Positions 1 through 11,910 of a DNA stretch of 64,000 bases are shown piece by piece. Origin of the DNA: Paralvinella palmiformis (lineage: Eukaryota; Annelida; Polychaeta; Terebellida; Alvinellidae); assembly GCA_025642065.1 (NCBI GenBank), contig JAODUP010000470.1, forward strand, positions 124,001-188,000, in the 5' to 3' direction. The notes beneath the pieces were generated by a model, which worked only from the letters and a program-made list of their open reading frames with translations, searched no databases and was not told the origin of the DNA. Position 1 is the first letter of the stretch. The number at the start of each line of letters is the position of its first letter. A program made the translations under genes and the position numbers.

Positions 1-48
1 TTATATGTGCATACCAGTAACATTTAATAATAATTATATTAATAAATG

Positions 49-199
49 TTGCTGTTTTATGGCTAAATCGGTCAAGTGACCTCCGAAGGTAATGAAGCGA
101 AGTGAAAGATGAAACATCCTCCTGACATAGCCAGTCCAATATTTCAACCCAGGTGCTACTGATATGTGGCTAACCGTCCTACCAGTTAGGCCACGGAGT
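49..199 (-). repeat. tRNA-derived SINE, family S, copy 1
   Basis: Read on the minus strand, this has a tRNA-like head with an A-box-like TGGCCTAACTGGTAGG and a degraded B box near GGTTGAAATAT. A body follows that recurs elsewhere in the window (TTTCATCTTTCACTTCGC, then CATTACCTTCGGAGGTC). The tail ends in TAAAACAGC. The stretch corresponding to the shared GTGCACAAAAGTGGCCG block is missing, so this copy carries an internal deletion. RNA polymerase III internal promoters are known for this class; activity is not shown here. Confidence 0.75.
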
Positions 200-300
200 T
201 GATGATGATGATCATGATGAAGATAGTAGTAGTAGTAGTAGTAATAGTTATAATAGTAACAATACTAGAAACAGCAACAAGAAGAAGAAAAACAACAACA
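200..300. repeat. GAT/AGT and AAC/AAG trinucleotide-rich tract
   Basis: A simple-repeat region directly beside the SINE head: GAT units, then AGT units, then AAC/AAG-rich sequence. It is low-complexity and shows no coding signal. Confidence 0.8.
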
Positions 301-637
301 AAATACTACAAATCCATGCCAGTCATAAACAGTTTTGTTTTGGCTAACACAATCAGGAAGATTTCGATGGCAATTTAATGGATAATTAATCCTGAAATAA
401 AATGTGAATTCGAAAAGAATGATAAATATTAAGTTGTCTGACTCCTTCTACTACATTGTTATGGCCATAATACCAAGATTATTACCAGGAGCATGTGGCC
501 TCATGTCATAATTTACTTTATTACATCAGAGAATAAAAAGGCTGTTCGTTATTAACTTTTTTCCCTTTACTGTATTGTCTACATCTCAACATGATAATAT
601 TTATAATAATTAATATGGTTTATGATTCTTTGGTTAG

Positions 638-640
<3 letters not shown>
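301..640. other. no recognised feature
   Basis: AT-rich sequence with no long reading frame, recognisable repeat or RNA motif. Confidence 0.5.
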
Positions 641-693
<53 letters not shown>

Positions 694-716
694 CATCATC
701 ATCATCATCATCATCA
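641..716. repeat. (ATT)n-(ATC)n compound microsatellite
   Basis: About 17 ATT units pass directly into ATC units, so a single-base change has spread through part of the array. Confidence 0.95.
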
Positions 717-2415
717 CCATTATAAGTAGTAGTATTGGTATTAGTAGCACTAATAAGAGCATTAGTAGTTCATTATTATGAATGCTTTCGTGCCCAATTG
801 TGAGTATATGCGAGTGCCTGATTATCTGTCTGTTTATTCATTTGGCTGAACAAATATGACATAATAAAATGCTGGTAAATATTAAGACTAATGATTATCT
901 ATTGTGTCATCTCTTAGCAATAGGTTTTGTCATCTAATCGATAATTTTAACTTCTATGATGGAAATTTAAGATATTCTGAAACCGTACAGGTTTGATAAT
1001 AACTGAACAGTCTTCAACCAGGGATCTATTGTGTATTGTGTAAACTATCAGAATTCCGGAACATTGACTGTTAAATCCGACAAAAGAGACATCCTTCTAT
1101 TATGGATAATAGTCATTTAACAGTGAAAAGTAAATAAATATAAACATTTGTGAAACGAAAACATGAAAGTTATATTAATATTACATCATAGGATTAAAGT
1201 TTTCAAATAAATCTAATGAATTTATCAACAATAATTTTGCTTGCCATCAGTCAGATAGTTGAAGACGGGTTTTCTCTCACTAAAGATTATTTCAAACAAA
1301 TATTTGCGTATTTATGATGAATCACATTTTTGAAGTTATAGAGGGATAGCAATAATAACAATCTATCTGTATTAATATATGTATATTTATATATGTATGT
1401 GGGTATGTAAAAATAATTATTTAGTGAAATGCACTGTGCGTTTACAGTCATCAGAAGACGAAATATCATCATATGGGCGAATATTTCTAACAGTTGTAGA
1501 CCACATGCAGCTGAAAAGAAATATATCTTCTAAATAAATAAAAACGTACATATATACATCAGCACAAACGAACACAAACAATTATACACAAACACCAAAT
1601 TTAATATACTTTCTTTAAAACACAGTATCCAGTAGTAATGATTTCTAATGTGTCTATGCTTCTCGATCGATGTTCATCCTTTAGCTGAGTCAGGTCGTCT
1701 ACTAATCTCAAAACTGCCGAAGTAGGTGAATGTCTCTGATATTATACAAATGGTTATCATGTTGACTTAGGGTTGATTTGTTGACGAAGCTTGCTAATAC
1801 CTCGAGTTTCGTGGTGCTAGTGTTTGTCTAACTTTGTTTGACGGGAAAGTAGACAAATCTCAGTGGGAATGAATCACTTTTATGCCATTTAGAACCATCG
1901 CCATTACAAAAAGGCAGCTGATCTAGGACACAAATAAAATTTAGGCTAATCTTTTGAAATAACTATTCACTAGCTTGTGTAGAGGGTTAATTTCTCCCAA
2001 TCATTTTTAAAGACAAAGAAATAAAGAATGAAACCATTTTCTGCTAAAGTTGGTTTGTGGTTTTTCCTTTTGATTTCATAAATCACAGAAATGAGTCGAT
2101 GCTTATTTCTTACTGACGTTAACATATCGCAGATTACGTGCCAAATTATTGCACCCACACACGAGAGAAATTCGTCACAACCAAGGTTCAACAACAAAAC
2201 AGCTTTCTGATTTCCTTTGGTAATTCCAACACACCATAACTCAATGTGTTGTTGCATTAGCGCCATATAAATATTAACCATCTCTTGTAGATCACCATGG
2301 TGTCATAAAGTGTGTATCAGATTTGATTCAATACCAACTATATTGATAACTAGCCGCATACTCGGCGTAGCCCAAGAAATAAAGCATTAGTTAAAACCTT
2401 CATTCCAATATTTGC
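717..2415. other. no recognised feature
   Basis: AT-rich intergenic-type sequence. The longest open frames (for example 1970-2281 on the minus strand) show no family motif, no biased composition and no splice context that I can support. Confidence 0.5.
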
Positions 2416-2416
2416 A

Positions 2417-2471
<55 letters not shown>
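2416..2471. repeat. (TA)n microsatellite
   Basis: A near-perfect TA dinucleotide array, one of many of similar length in the window. Confidence 0.95.
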
Positions 2472-2475
<4 letters not shown>

Positions 2476-4497
2476 CAAACACAATATTTATTTTCTTTGT
2501 AACACGTATGTATACTTCAAAGAAATTTGATTTCTGACAAAACATAAACAAATAACTTGTAGCTGGTGGCTTCATGATAAACACTATTCTTAATTTACTT
2601 CACCCGAAGCATTCACATAAAGGCTGAACAGGCTTCCAAGCACGTGAAAACGCAATATTGTACTGTCCATGAGAGAGCCAGGTCTCTTCTGATTGTAGTA
2701 CAGTTTCTCGTAACGTCTGACTTTATTGGTTGGCATGGCGAAGTTTATGCGTATGAGATATTGGAGTATGTTGAACCCAAATGGCATATCAATACGAATA
2801 ATGAATGCCTATACCCAGAAAGTGTTTCAGGCCTAATAACATGGGACACTTAACAGCTGATGGATCCATGTTACGAACAAGCATGATTAGATTAGACTGA
2901 GACAATGTGGCGGTTTCAGATAATTTTAAAACCTCTGTGGGATTCTTGACCAGTGGAGTTCATTTAAAGCTAGTGCAGACGGCTATTTATGTGATATCAG
3001 CTCCGCACTTGCATACAATCTGAACATTTTTGGTCAATATTGACCCGAACTGTGGCCTACTGAAAACCTTCCCTGGACAAGCATTTCTGGACCGCCATAC
3101 TCTAAATAATACAGATAATCATAAATTCCTTTTCATAATAACTAAAGGATATGTTTACTTTATCAAACAAAATCTTCATCTTCTTTCAATCTTAGTTGAA
3201 ATAAATCTTTCCACAGAATGTGAGTTTATTTAGTTTATTTGATGTTTCATCTTTTGTTATATCTTATGTCACAATTGTCAGCATTCAGCTTTTAGTATTT
3301 TTTATGTATTCACATCGGCTTTTTTTCTTTGCCAATGTTATGTATGCATGGCTATAATGATGTTTGTTTGCATATAGTATGTATGTGCATATGCATGTTC
3401 TTAATTAAATCGTTTCAAAATGTTATGGATACAGATAATAATTTCTCAAAATTAGTTATATAATTTATTTATCAAATGGCCACTGATAAGACTACTACTG
3501 ATAAGAATCCAGTTTTTATAAAGTACCATAACAATTATGAGACATTCACAAAGACTGCAAAGAGTATCATTTACACAGAAAATTGTAATAATATCTGCTT
3601 TCATGATCTGAGATTTAGTGAATTTTCTTGGACAAGAGATAATAGAGATATTTAGTTGAACCATGAAATGATTTGATTAAATGATATAATAATAATTGTC
3701 GTCACTTAATCTACACTGTTTTGAATTGGCCAAGTTCGTGTTAAAATTATATTTGTTATATACTAGGACAGTAGTCTGAGTCTTGTGGAATTAAGTTATA
3801 TATGACTGTTAAGGGCAATTCCTATACCAGCACTGTTATTCGAATATGATTATTTTCAAGATAATGAAAATAGACAGCAATGAATGTCGATATGGCGCGA
3901 TAATGTATATGAATATAAATAATAGCAATTACTTCAGCATTAACCATGGTGTAGTACTGCTGTTTTAAGAGGCATTCAACAAAAATAAATATTATATGTT
4001 CGCCTCTTCATTCAATGGCATACATCTTGCTGTCATCCATGTTGTTAAAATAATTTAAAAAAGGGAAATGTGATGCGATGTGTAGTATTCTCTCCTGACC
4101 AAGCAAACAGCATAATCATTTAGCCGTTTAAAAATCATTTATAAACTATTTCAGCCCATTTTTTGTTAATGCTTAATTAGTAAGGAACATTATGATCTGT
4201 ACTTTCTGGGGTTTTTTTTGTATTCACTTCTGTAATTTATCATTAAGGATTGACTATGAGTCAGCTGAGAAAGTATTTTAAAAGTTAATAAATGTTATAT
4301 TATATATCAGAAATTGTCAATGCAAAAAGAGCGAGAAGGTTATTAAAACTAATATAAATTCCTATTTTATTTTACGTTTAAAATGTTGAGATCTAATACA
4401 GCTAAACTCACAAATATAGTAAATAATGTCAAAATGTGTTATCAATCATCCACATATTAAATAATCCAGTTCAAAGTGCTGATTAATCGATTTTAAA
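2472..4497. other. no recognised feature
   Basis: AT-rich sequence. Overlapping opposite-strand open frames at 2590-2853 have no recognisable domain and are probably chance. No RNA gene was seen. Confidence 0.45.
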
Positions 4498-5400
4498 TGG
4501 CCTATAGGCCACACCATTTTGAAGCTAGACAGATAGCGAAAGCTCCTGAATGCTGACGTCACTTCAGCGTATCCGGTTAACCTGAAGTCTGTAGAGATCG
4601 TACAAAAATGTGTAAATAGGTGTGAGCAAAGAATTAATCCTAAAACTAAACGGCATTATCTTTTACGTCATGAATGACATACAACCATATCAGTTTGAGC
4701 CAGAGGAAATTTGACATGAGGAAGATGACTCAACATGGCTCAGAAATTAATGCTCAAGAGAAACTATAATCTGCGTCCATTGACCTGAAAGAAAACTAGA
4801 CCGAATAAGGCCACCGATTTGATAGCAAATATGTACCAACTTCTGGTCGGGGAAAAAAGGAACGCAGACTGGTAAAATCCGCTTATCTTTTCATCAGTAA
4901 GCACAAGGAACACATTTTAAATAGCTGTTAAAGCGTTGGTTTGTTTTGGCGGGAAATTAAGCTTAACTTTTATTATATTTAGCGTATTCGACAACACCCG
5001 GCCCGTATCTGGCGGATCCCAACTAAACTAGATCTACGAACTTGCATAAAACGATTTAGATATTTCATGGCATATAACAGGACAGAAGTAATACAGACTC
5101 TCTGCACACACAAAATGATAATGTACACATCACAATAAATGTCCGTATTCATAGGCTCAAACTCGAAGCTCAGCCGCTTCAACGTTGTTTTTTGCCCCCT
5201 ACCGGAAATCAGCGCTGTTTGGTCATGGCGGCCCAATCAAACACCACAGAGTGATCGGTCTTACTTTTCTTTCAGGTCAATGTCCACGCCAGTCTAGAGA
5301 GCGCCAATGTGACGTCAGTGCTTTTCAGTTTTCTCCTTCCCTCCTTCGAATCTAGCTTATGGTGCCGCCGTAATGGCTGCCCACCGGTGATTTGCATTAG
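4498..5400. mobile_element. long inverted-repeat (foldback/MITE-like) element
   Basis: The left part (about 4498-4880) and the reverse complement of the right part (about 5160-5400) share ordered blocks. These are CACCAT followed by AGCTAGA; CTGACGTCAC; ATTGACCTGAAAGAAAA at 4778-4795 against 5266-5283; and a block with GGTCGGGGAAAAAAGGAACG against GGTAGGGGGCAAAAAACAACG. The arms are imperfect, surround a central 250-300 bp, and encode no transposase. This is consistent with a non-autonomous DNA transposon. Exact ends and target-site duplications could not be fixed by eye. Confidence 0.5.
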
Positions 5401-5754
5401 TTTCCTTTATCTATGCTATCAGGTATATTTCGCGATTATTATTGCGAAGTTTTGGGTTACTGTTCTAAGGTTTACATATTTTTAACATTTTAACTGTACT
5501 CACTGATTAATAAAGTTCTGAGCTTTGCCTTATATTTCTCTCTATCTGTGTGCGTTTATCTATCTGAATATCTATCTATCTCAGATATTAATGACATACA
5601 GTTATATATTTGAAGCCTGCCATTTATATATTGTGAAACAAAATGCCATGTTTAGCAATTAGTTCAAATAACAGAAGTTTCCATTTATTAACAAATAACA
5701 ACCCAAATAAACAAATTAACTAAAGGTGTTTACATACTATAGGTGAGATAACTT
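5401..5754. other. no recognised feature
   Basis: AT-rich sequence with a short TCTATC-type simple repeat near 5560-5582. Confidence 0.45.
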
Positions 5755-6095
5755 GAGTTGTTTAGCCTCATCACAAATATCCGTCTAATATTAATTGCTT
5801 AACCTCGTAATTGATCATATCCGTCTCATATTAATTGTTTAGCCTCATCACTGATTATATCTGTCTCATATTAGATGGTTAGCCTCGACGCTGATCATAT
5901 CCGTCTCATATTAGTTGGTTAGCGTCGTTGCTGATCATATTCGTCTCATATTAATAGCTTAGCCTAGTCACTGATCAAATTCGTCTCAAATTAATAGCTT
6001 AGCCTCGTCGCTGATCATATCCGTCTCATATTAGTTGGTTAGCCTCGTCGCTGATAATATCTGTCTCATATTAGCTCCTTAGACTACACAGTCAT
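5755..6095. repeat. 40-bp minisatellite, about 8.5 copies
   Basis: A head-to-tail repeat of a 40-bp unit with the core ATCCGTCTCATATTAGTTGG and then TTAGCCTCGTCGCTGATCAT. Units differ by several substitutions each. The first, at about 5755-5800, is the most degraded, so this array is older than the 41-bp array at 17.2 kb. It has no coding signature. Confidence 0.9.
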
Positions 6096-6361
6096 GTTTT
6101 GAGTTGGTTTTTATTTCTGCCAATTATGTCGTCAGCTATTTGATTGATGAGATCAAATCTTAGCAATTAGTGTGTTGTTTCTAATTGCGAATACGCATCT
6201 GGGGTCAGCTATATTCCGATGTTACAAACGATGTCATATCAAGAGATTGAATCATAAATCGATAGATGGTGTTTATTAACCGGATATTTCAATTATCATC
6301 TTTGATCAGGACATGATAGCCTCCACCTTCTAGTACAAAGTTAAGTAACTTCAGAGTTCAG

Positions 6362-6810
6362 TTGAGTTATCTATCCTTGGCTTATGTCAAGGGAAACAAA
6401 TCCCACAAACACTGCTATAAGCCGGTTTCTAACCGACAATCCCGACCGTTATTGCTGAGTGTTGTATATACTGTACCATTAGAACGCTTACTAACTATTC
6501 TGCAGTCCCGATGTTATGAAGGCTGTGATGGTGACCAGTGGAAGAATTTGTTTAACGAAGTGTCTTCTCTCGTGTCATTTGGTGGACCCAAGATTCGACG
6601 TGATTCTCCTATGAGCCTATGCTTAACCAAAATTGACGTGTAGTTCTATGATATGATACGAGACACATTCCATTACAGAAGTCCAAAGTCGGTTTGTATT
6701 GGTATAGTGACCAGCGGAAGAATTCGTTTAGCGAAGTGCCTCCTCTCGTGTCATTTGTTTGAGTGAACATCGAAGGTGTTGCTCCATTGAGCCTAAAACG
6801 AATCTAAGTG
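6362..6810. repeat. about 175-bp duplicated segment
   Basis: The block GTGACCAGTGGAAGAATTTG and the roughly 60 bases after it (from 6531) recur at 6703 as GTGACCAGCGGAAGAATTCG with a similar continuation through CTCTCGTGTCATTTG. It is an imperfect local duplication. The open frame through 6362-6643 has no family resemblance, and the repeat breaks it in the second copy. Confidence 0.6.
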
Positions 6811-7217
6811 AATCTGTCCCTTATACGGCAATCGGGTTCAAGCATTGAACATTTTCGGTTAGAACGGGTTTAAGCATAAAATACATGAGTAATAAAAAAT
6901 TGAGGTCGAAACGGGCCAGCTGTTAAGTTATGTTCCTGTGATACCGATTAGTCTTCGTTGGTAAAAGAAGTAATCCTACAGCGACACCAAAATCATGGAA
7001 GATAACAAATGTAATAATTGTTAAACCTATCAACAGTTAGACGGAATAATGTCATACTTTGCATTATTACATTCGATTAGTAATCGCAAATTGGGTAATG
7101 CGTAAGGTTTATATTTAATGTTCATAATAATATATTTACCTGAAGGGAGTTACGCTTAGCCGATTATAGAAATATGAACCATCTTAATAATATCACCTGT
7201 GTCTACTTAAATAAACA
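6811..7217. other. no recognised feature
   Basis: AT-rich sequence leading into the first strong anchor of the segmental duplication. Confidence 0.4.
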
Positions 7218-7235
7218 AATTGATTCAGATGATCT

Positions 7236-7480
7236 CATTATAATTTGTCTCAGAACGCTTTCATCTCTGATAAATATAAAGCAAATGTCAAAAAAGGTAG
7301 CAATCTCATTGGCAAAACGTGATATAATCACAACATCTCAAATGAACCAAACAATGACAGTGGCACGCTTCCCAACAATACATCACGGTATTCTATTAGA
7401 TGGCACCCTTGAAAGTATATTTCTTCAAACTATCCCCATTAATGATATTATATTTAGATGAGTGATAGTGGAATTATGAG
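7236..7480 (+). other. duplicated segment holding a paralogous open frame (LINE-free version)
   Basis: The open frame begins at ATG 7174, and its 3' part matches 37748-37966 in copy II. Both copies keep the frame across a 3-base indel and stop at the same TGA. Shared readings include DIITTS and MNQTMT. Substitutions are not concentrated at third codon positions, so neutral descent is more likely than a conserved protein. Positions 7240-7248 correspond to the target site into which the I-clade LINE inserted in copy II. Confidence 0.5.
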
Positions 7481-7498
7481 ATATTGGACATATATGGA

Positions 7499-7576
7499 GC
7501 GTGTGTGTGTATGTGCATGGGTGTGTGTGTGTTTATGTGTATGATTGTGTGTGTATGTATGTATATGTATGTGTGT

Positions 7577-7639
<63 letters not shown>

Positions 7640-7690
7640 CTCTCTCTCTCTCTCTCTCTTGTGTATGTGTGTGTGTGCGTGTGTGTGAGA
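7499..7690. repeat. (GT)n-(TA)n-(TG)n-(TC)n compound microsatellite
   Basis: GT-rich, TA, TG and TC blocks follow one another. Open frames across it are low-complexity artefacts. The equivalent place in copy II also holds a CA/TA compound array (38181-38338). Confidence 0.95.
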
Positions 7691-7971
7691 GTACTAATGA
7701 CACTATTTATCTTTTCATTTTATCAGTCATTTTCATAAACAACTCTGCAAGGAATCATATCGAAATAAGGCAAGGAACTACTAAACAATACAACTATAAT
7801 AATCGCTGAAATATTTTCTTTGTTCTGTTATTTTTCACATTACACCTTGACCCATACACGTACATAATCAACATTCTCAAACGTAACTCTACTGAAATAT
7901 TAAAATGTAGTTATTCATTCCATTTCCTTCTCTAGTCGTAGCAGATAATGAATGTAACTTACATGATTGAT
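7691..7971. other. no recognised feature
   Basis: AT-rich sequence between a microsatellite and a SINE. Confidence 0.4.
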
Positions 7972-8152
7972 TGATTGGTGTTTTACGGCCACCTTTGTGC
8001 ACATGGTAGGCTAAATGGGCCGAGCGACCTCGAAAGGTAATGAGGCGAAGTCAAAGACGAAACAACCTTCAGCTATGCCCACGCCGAGATTCGAACACAG
8101 GGTGGTAGTGACCGTGGTCCAACACGCTACCGCTAGACCACGGAGGCGTCCG
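7972..8152 (-). repeat. tRNA-derived SINE, family S, copy 2 (best preserved)
   Basis: On the minus strand it begins with an A-box-like TCTAGCGGTAGCGTG, followed by a clear B box GTTCGAATCTC. The shared body follows (GAAGGTTGTTTCGTCTTT, then CATTACCTTTCGAGGTCGC, then GGCCCATTTAGCC). The 3' end reads GTGGCCGTAAAACACCAATC. This is the fullest copy in the window and serves as reference for the others. The open frame on the opposite strand (8015-8224) is a by-product. Confidence 0.85.
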
Positions 8153-8525
8153 AATAGAACTTACATGAATCGGCTTTTATTAACGCCAGAACTACCTTCA
8201 CTAATGTTAACGCTGTTGCTATGATGATTATTTATGGAACAGATACAAACTTTCAACAATATTAGAAATACCAGAAGAAAAAAATCATCGACACAACAGA
8301 AAATTACTTAACTCCAAATGTACATTATTTTGAGGAGAATCGCCCTAAATGATTTTCTATCATTACACCAAATATTTATTTTCAATCATCTTAGATGTCA
8401 TTTCCCTATTTCGATTAAAAATATTATTAATCATATCGTCGTTTTGTTCACATCCTGATGGTTCGTTTGATTTTAACTTAGAATGTGCCGGGCATAGTTG
8501 TGTAAAATGTTCCGTCATTCTGAGA

Positions 8526-8648
8526 CATACCTGAAGGATGTTTCGTCTTTCACTTCGTCTCATTACCTTTGGAGGTCGCTCGGCCCATTTAGCCTACCTT
8601 GTGCACAAAAGTGGCTGTAAAACATCAATCGTCATCATCCATCATCCT
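8526..8648 (+). repeat. tRNA-derived SINE, family S, copy 3 (5' truncated)
   Basis: Same body and 3' end as the copy at 7972-8152, but on the plus strand and without the tRNA-like head. It ends in GTAAAACATCAATCG followed by a short TCATCATCC simple repeat, as expected of a 3' tail. Together with copy 2 it makes a divergent pair 374 bp apart. Confidence 0.75.
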
Positions 8649-8974
8649 GAGAAGTTCCATGAATCACTAACTTAACAAATCATATAACAGACAGTACTGA
8701 TGTCCGGATTCTCATAATGGATTTTGATGGAGATAATAATAAACAATGTGCATTAAAATCCAGAAAACTAGTCCCGCTGAAGTGATTTTAAAGATTTTAG
8801 AGTAGATTTGATAAATGGTTAATTAAATTGCATTCAATGAGGTACAAGTTTAAATTTATCGCTTGACCTTTCCAGTAGAACTGAAAATGACCGAACTGAC
8901 AATCTCCTTTGAATATTGATATACGACCACCACTATCAACATTACTGGTTTCACTTCACTACCTATTAATTATT
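8649..8974. other. no recognised feature
   Basis: AT-rich sequence. A weak CTA/CTAC simple repeat starts just beyond it near 8980. Confidence 0.4.
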
Positions 8975-10110
8975 CTACTACTACTATTTGTACTACTATA
9001 ACTACTACCACTTACTAGCAGGACTTCCTTAAGAGGATTACAGTAGACAAAAATAAATATAATGTATCTGGGTTATGTTTATTGTTGAAGACAGGTGAAT
9101 TTGCAGAAGTGTGTTAATATTTTAAAGATATTATGACACTTCTAATATCGGCCGTCAACCAAATCCACTAATTATTAACTGGCGTCGAAAAAGGTAAAAC
9201 TGTCATGGAGAAAATAGAGACACATTCACACCCACCCATTGTGTGTGTATGAATATATAAAAAAAAAAATTTTTTTTTTTTTATATATATATATAAGCAA
9301 ATGTGTTGAAGTTCGAAATTATTATTTGTGCCTTAAATGAAACTAATATATGATTTCCCAATGTCTATCTGTAAACATACTGCAAGATTATGCCAGAATT
9401 AAAGATATTAGGTAATTATTTGATATCTATAGACTTTCTACATTTCCATTTAATGTTGAAATCAACCGGACTTAATAGATAACAATTTCTGTACCCAAAT
9501 GGGTTAACAAACTTCAAAAATTGTCAATCGAAGGTCAATCTCGTATACGATTTAAATTAGTAGCAATTTATCAGTAGATTGATAATGGCTTACAAACTTA
9601 AATAATGAAAGGCAAACAAAACGGGCACTCCCACATTTTTGTTATACCTAAAAGATGAAATAAATACTCAGGAGTCATGACATCACCAACAATTTTCTGG
9701 ATGACTTTTATAACATCAATATCGACTGACAAATGGTAAGAACTACACATTAATCTAGCTACACCAGCGATAGCAAGGTGTAAATGTCCGGAACCCCACG
9801 ACGGATTACAAAGGCGTCACGGCTTAGGCTAAATCTTCGGATACAAGGGAAATAAGCGCCGGCGTGTTTTTTTTCCAAACACGTTTCCAAAACAAACATT
9901 TTGTCTCATCCAAATAAATACATATAATTAACCAGAGTAGAAAACACAAAACGAAGTTTTGAATCTATCCAAATTGAGATAAAACTTATGACTCACAGAA
10001 GTAGCAAAAAGTATTATATGTTCCATGTTTACATCCATATAAACCACTTGTATATTAGCATATCAACAAAGCTGATCAGTGTATCAGCAACCTTATTTAC
10101 GTGAACTCAT
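8975..10110. repeat. paralogous non-coding block shared with 40080-41820
   Basis: Shared landmarks include AGAGGATTACAGTA (9033 region and 40213 region), GAGACACATTCAC (9218 and 40380), GTAAATGTCCGGAAC with CGACGGATTACAAAGGCGTC (9780 and 41470), and the end ACAAAGCTGATCA against ACAAAGCCGATCA. Copy II is longer because of insertions. There is no open frame of note in either. Confidence 0.75.
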
Positions 10111-11029
10111 ACAAAAGGTGTTTTGTTTCATTCTCATTTCGTGGATTGGCTGGGTTTCTGATACGGTCGTGATATTGTGATCCTGAATTTGTTCTTATCC
10201 ATAATGGCTCCACTAACGTAAATACGCATACGTAGTGCAGTCGGTATATTTTCTGGGTCGACTACGTGTATAAGTAGTTCATTTGAGGGTGTTATTTGGG
10301 ATTTAAATATTATATCCCATCTGCTTGGCAAGTGATGCATCGATACGTTCATGTCATTACGGCCATGGGTTCATAGTTTACTATGACTAAGCATCAAGTT
10401 ATATATAGATAATAGATATCAAAGGAGGAAGAAATTAGGCCTATGGTAATAAAAAGCTAACAATACAGAGAACTATGAAAAACATAATCGTTAATCAGCA
10501 AAATATATCGCTGTAAACATCAGAGTGGGCGATAATAAGGTAAGTTGGTCGGTCGTAGTAAAAATAACAAAATGTATAAAATCAGCTTCGTGTGGACTTG
10601 AAGATACTTAACTTATTTATTGAAAATTCTTGTTCTAAATATTAAAACATCAGCGAATAGTATTATAGATACGCTTGGTGTGGGAGTGACCTAGTTATAT
10701 AATGAACAGGAAGTACAATAGACTTGAATAATAAACGTATACATATATTGTAAAAGAAAAGCCGTTTGTGTAATATAACCAAAGGTTAAATATATGTTTT
10801 TCTTTCCTTCATTAACTCACTTTCTAGTGATAGATATCCGTCATTGAGGGTTTTCTTAAGTGAGCGGAATGTTGATATTTTACAGCTAATTATTATCAAT
10901 CTGGGGCCTTTATCTTCAACCACCTTTACTGACCTTAATCTATATATAATAATATAATATGTGACCTAGATTTCAATTAACAAGAAGTGTTTTTACATTT
11001 TCTACATGTAATATTGGTGTTCAACCTCA
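10111..11029. other. no recognised feature
   Basis: AT-rich sequence. The minus-strand open frame 10134-10352 matches no family known to me. Confidence 0.4.
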
Positions 11030-11115
11030 GTTACTACTACTACTACTACTACTATTTGTATTGTTATTATTATTATTATTATTATTGTCAGCAGCAGCAG
11101 GAATAACAGTTGTAG
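11030..11115. repeat. (TAC)n-(TTA)n-(GCA)n trinucleotide tract
   Basis: Successive trinucleotide blocks, low-complexity. Confidence 0.9.
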
Positions 11116-11730
11116 CAGCAGCATTAACATACTAATCTCATCGTCATTAAAGGTCACAGGAAAAGGTTTCCCAAATTAGTCAAAATGATAGTGTTATATA
11201 TTAAAATCCATTTCAATCAGAGATATATTAATTTTTTTCCTAGAAATATAGTTACAGTGGCTTTAAAACGTGCTTTGCTAACATGTCACTTGGCCGAAAC
11301 TTGAATCGAGATTCTTCAGAACAGGTCGGAACGTGACGTCATCTTTGCAAAATAAAGACCCCAAACACCCCACCGTAGTCTTGTTTAACCTGTGTTACAT
11401 GGTCTATATTAAACAATTAAAATGGTGTATTGTGTTATATAATTATTCAAAGAAACATATATCAAATACCAATGATTATATCCGATACAACACCCCCTCC
11501 CCAATATTACAAAATAAATGGCTAAAAAGACACACTGAGGGCGGTATATCCCTGTATAGACTAGTATAGGCAACCTATGGGAGAGCATTATGCACTCACC
11601 GGGCTCCCGTATACAGACAAATGCCACTTTACTTTAAATGAAGGTAAGTGATAGGAGGAGGGGAATACTCGCATTCAGGCCCAGTTTATTGACAATTAAA
11701 CGTATACCAACACAAACAAATACACACCAA

Positions 11731-11910
11731 TCCAACTCTTGTTGTCGATCGGCGGCACAGATCGTCAGCTGGCTGCTCTGGGGCCACGTATTCACCTGCT
11801 GCAGCTAATTCCTCACAATTAATACTGTCTGTGAGCTCTTTCGCTAGTGGTTCAAAGCTGTAGGGCTTGATGTCCCCGAGAATGTCAAAACTTTCGTCGG
11901 AATCTGACAT
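11731..11910 (-). CDS. candidate first exon of a P2X7-like (IxPYxFEP-motif) protein
   Basis: The minus-strand frame runs 11988-11686. The preferred ATG at 11910 gives an acidic N-terminus, MSDSDESFDILGD, followed by IKPYSFEP and an acidic Glu/Asp-rich stretch to about residue 60. A Met-Ser-Asp-rich start followed by a PYxFEP motif is typical of invertebrate proteins annotated as P2X purinoceptor 7-like, a family often multicopy or transposon-associated. In those proteins a cysteine-rich domain follows. None was found downstream (11300-11700), so this is either an isolated first exon or a decayed fragment. Nothing equivalent was seen in copy II, which suggests insertion after duplication. Local GC is higher than in the surroundings. 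Function is unassigned beyond family resemblance. Confidence 0.4.

Noticed and set aside
2590..2853. Overlapping opposite-strand open frames
   Set aside because: No family motif, no duplication evidence and no splice context. Mutually overlapping frames of this size are expected by chance.
7484..7809. Open frames across microsatellites (also near 13.2, 26.1, 31.8, 38.1, 42.5-43.0 and 58.7 kb)
   Set aside because: They are encoded by dinucleotide repeats, giving Ile-Tyr, Thr-His, Cys-Val, Ser-Leu or Arg-Glu repeats, open in several frames and on both strands at once.
8015..8224. Open frame on the plus strand
   Set aside because: It lies antisense to the SINE at 7972-8152 and is explained by it.
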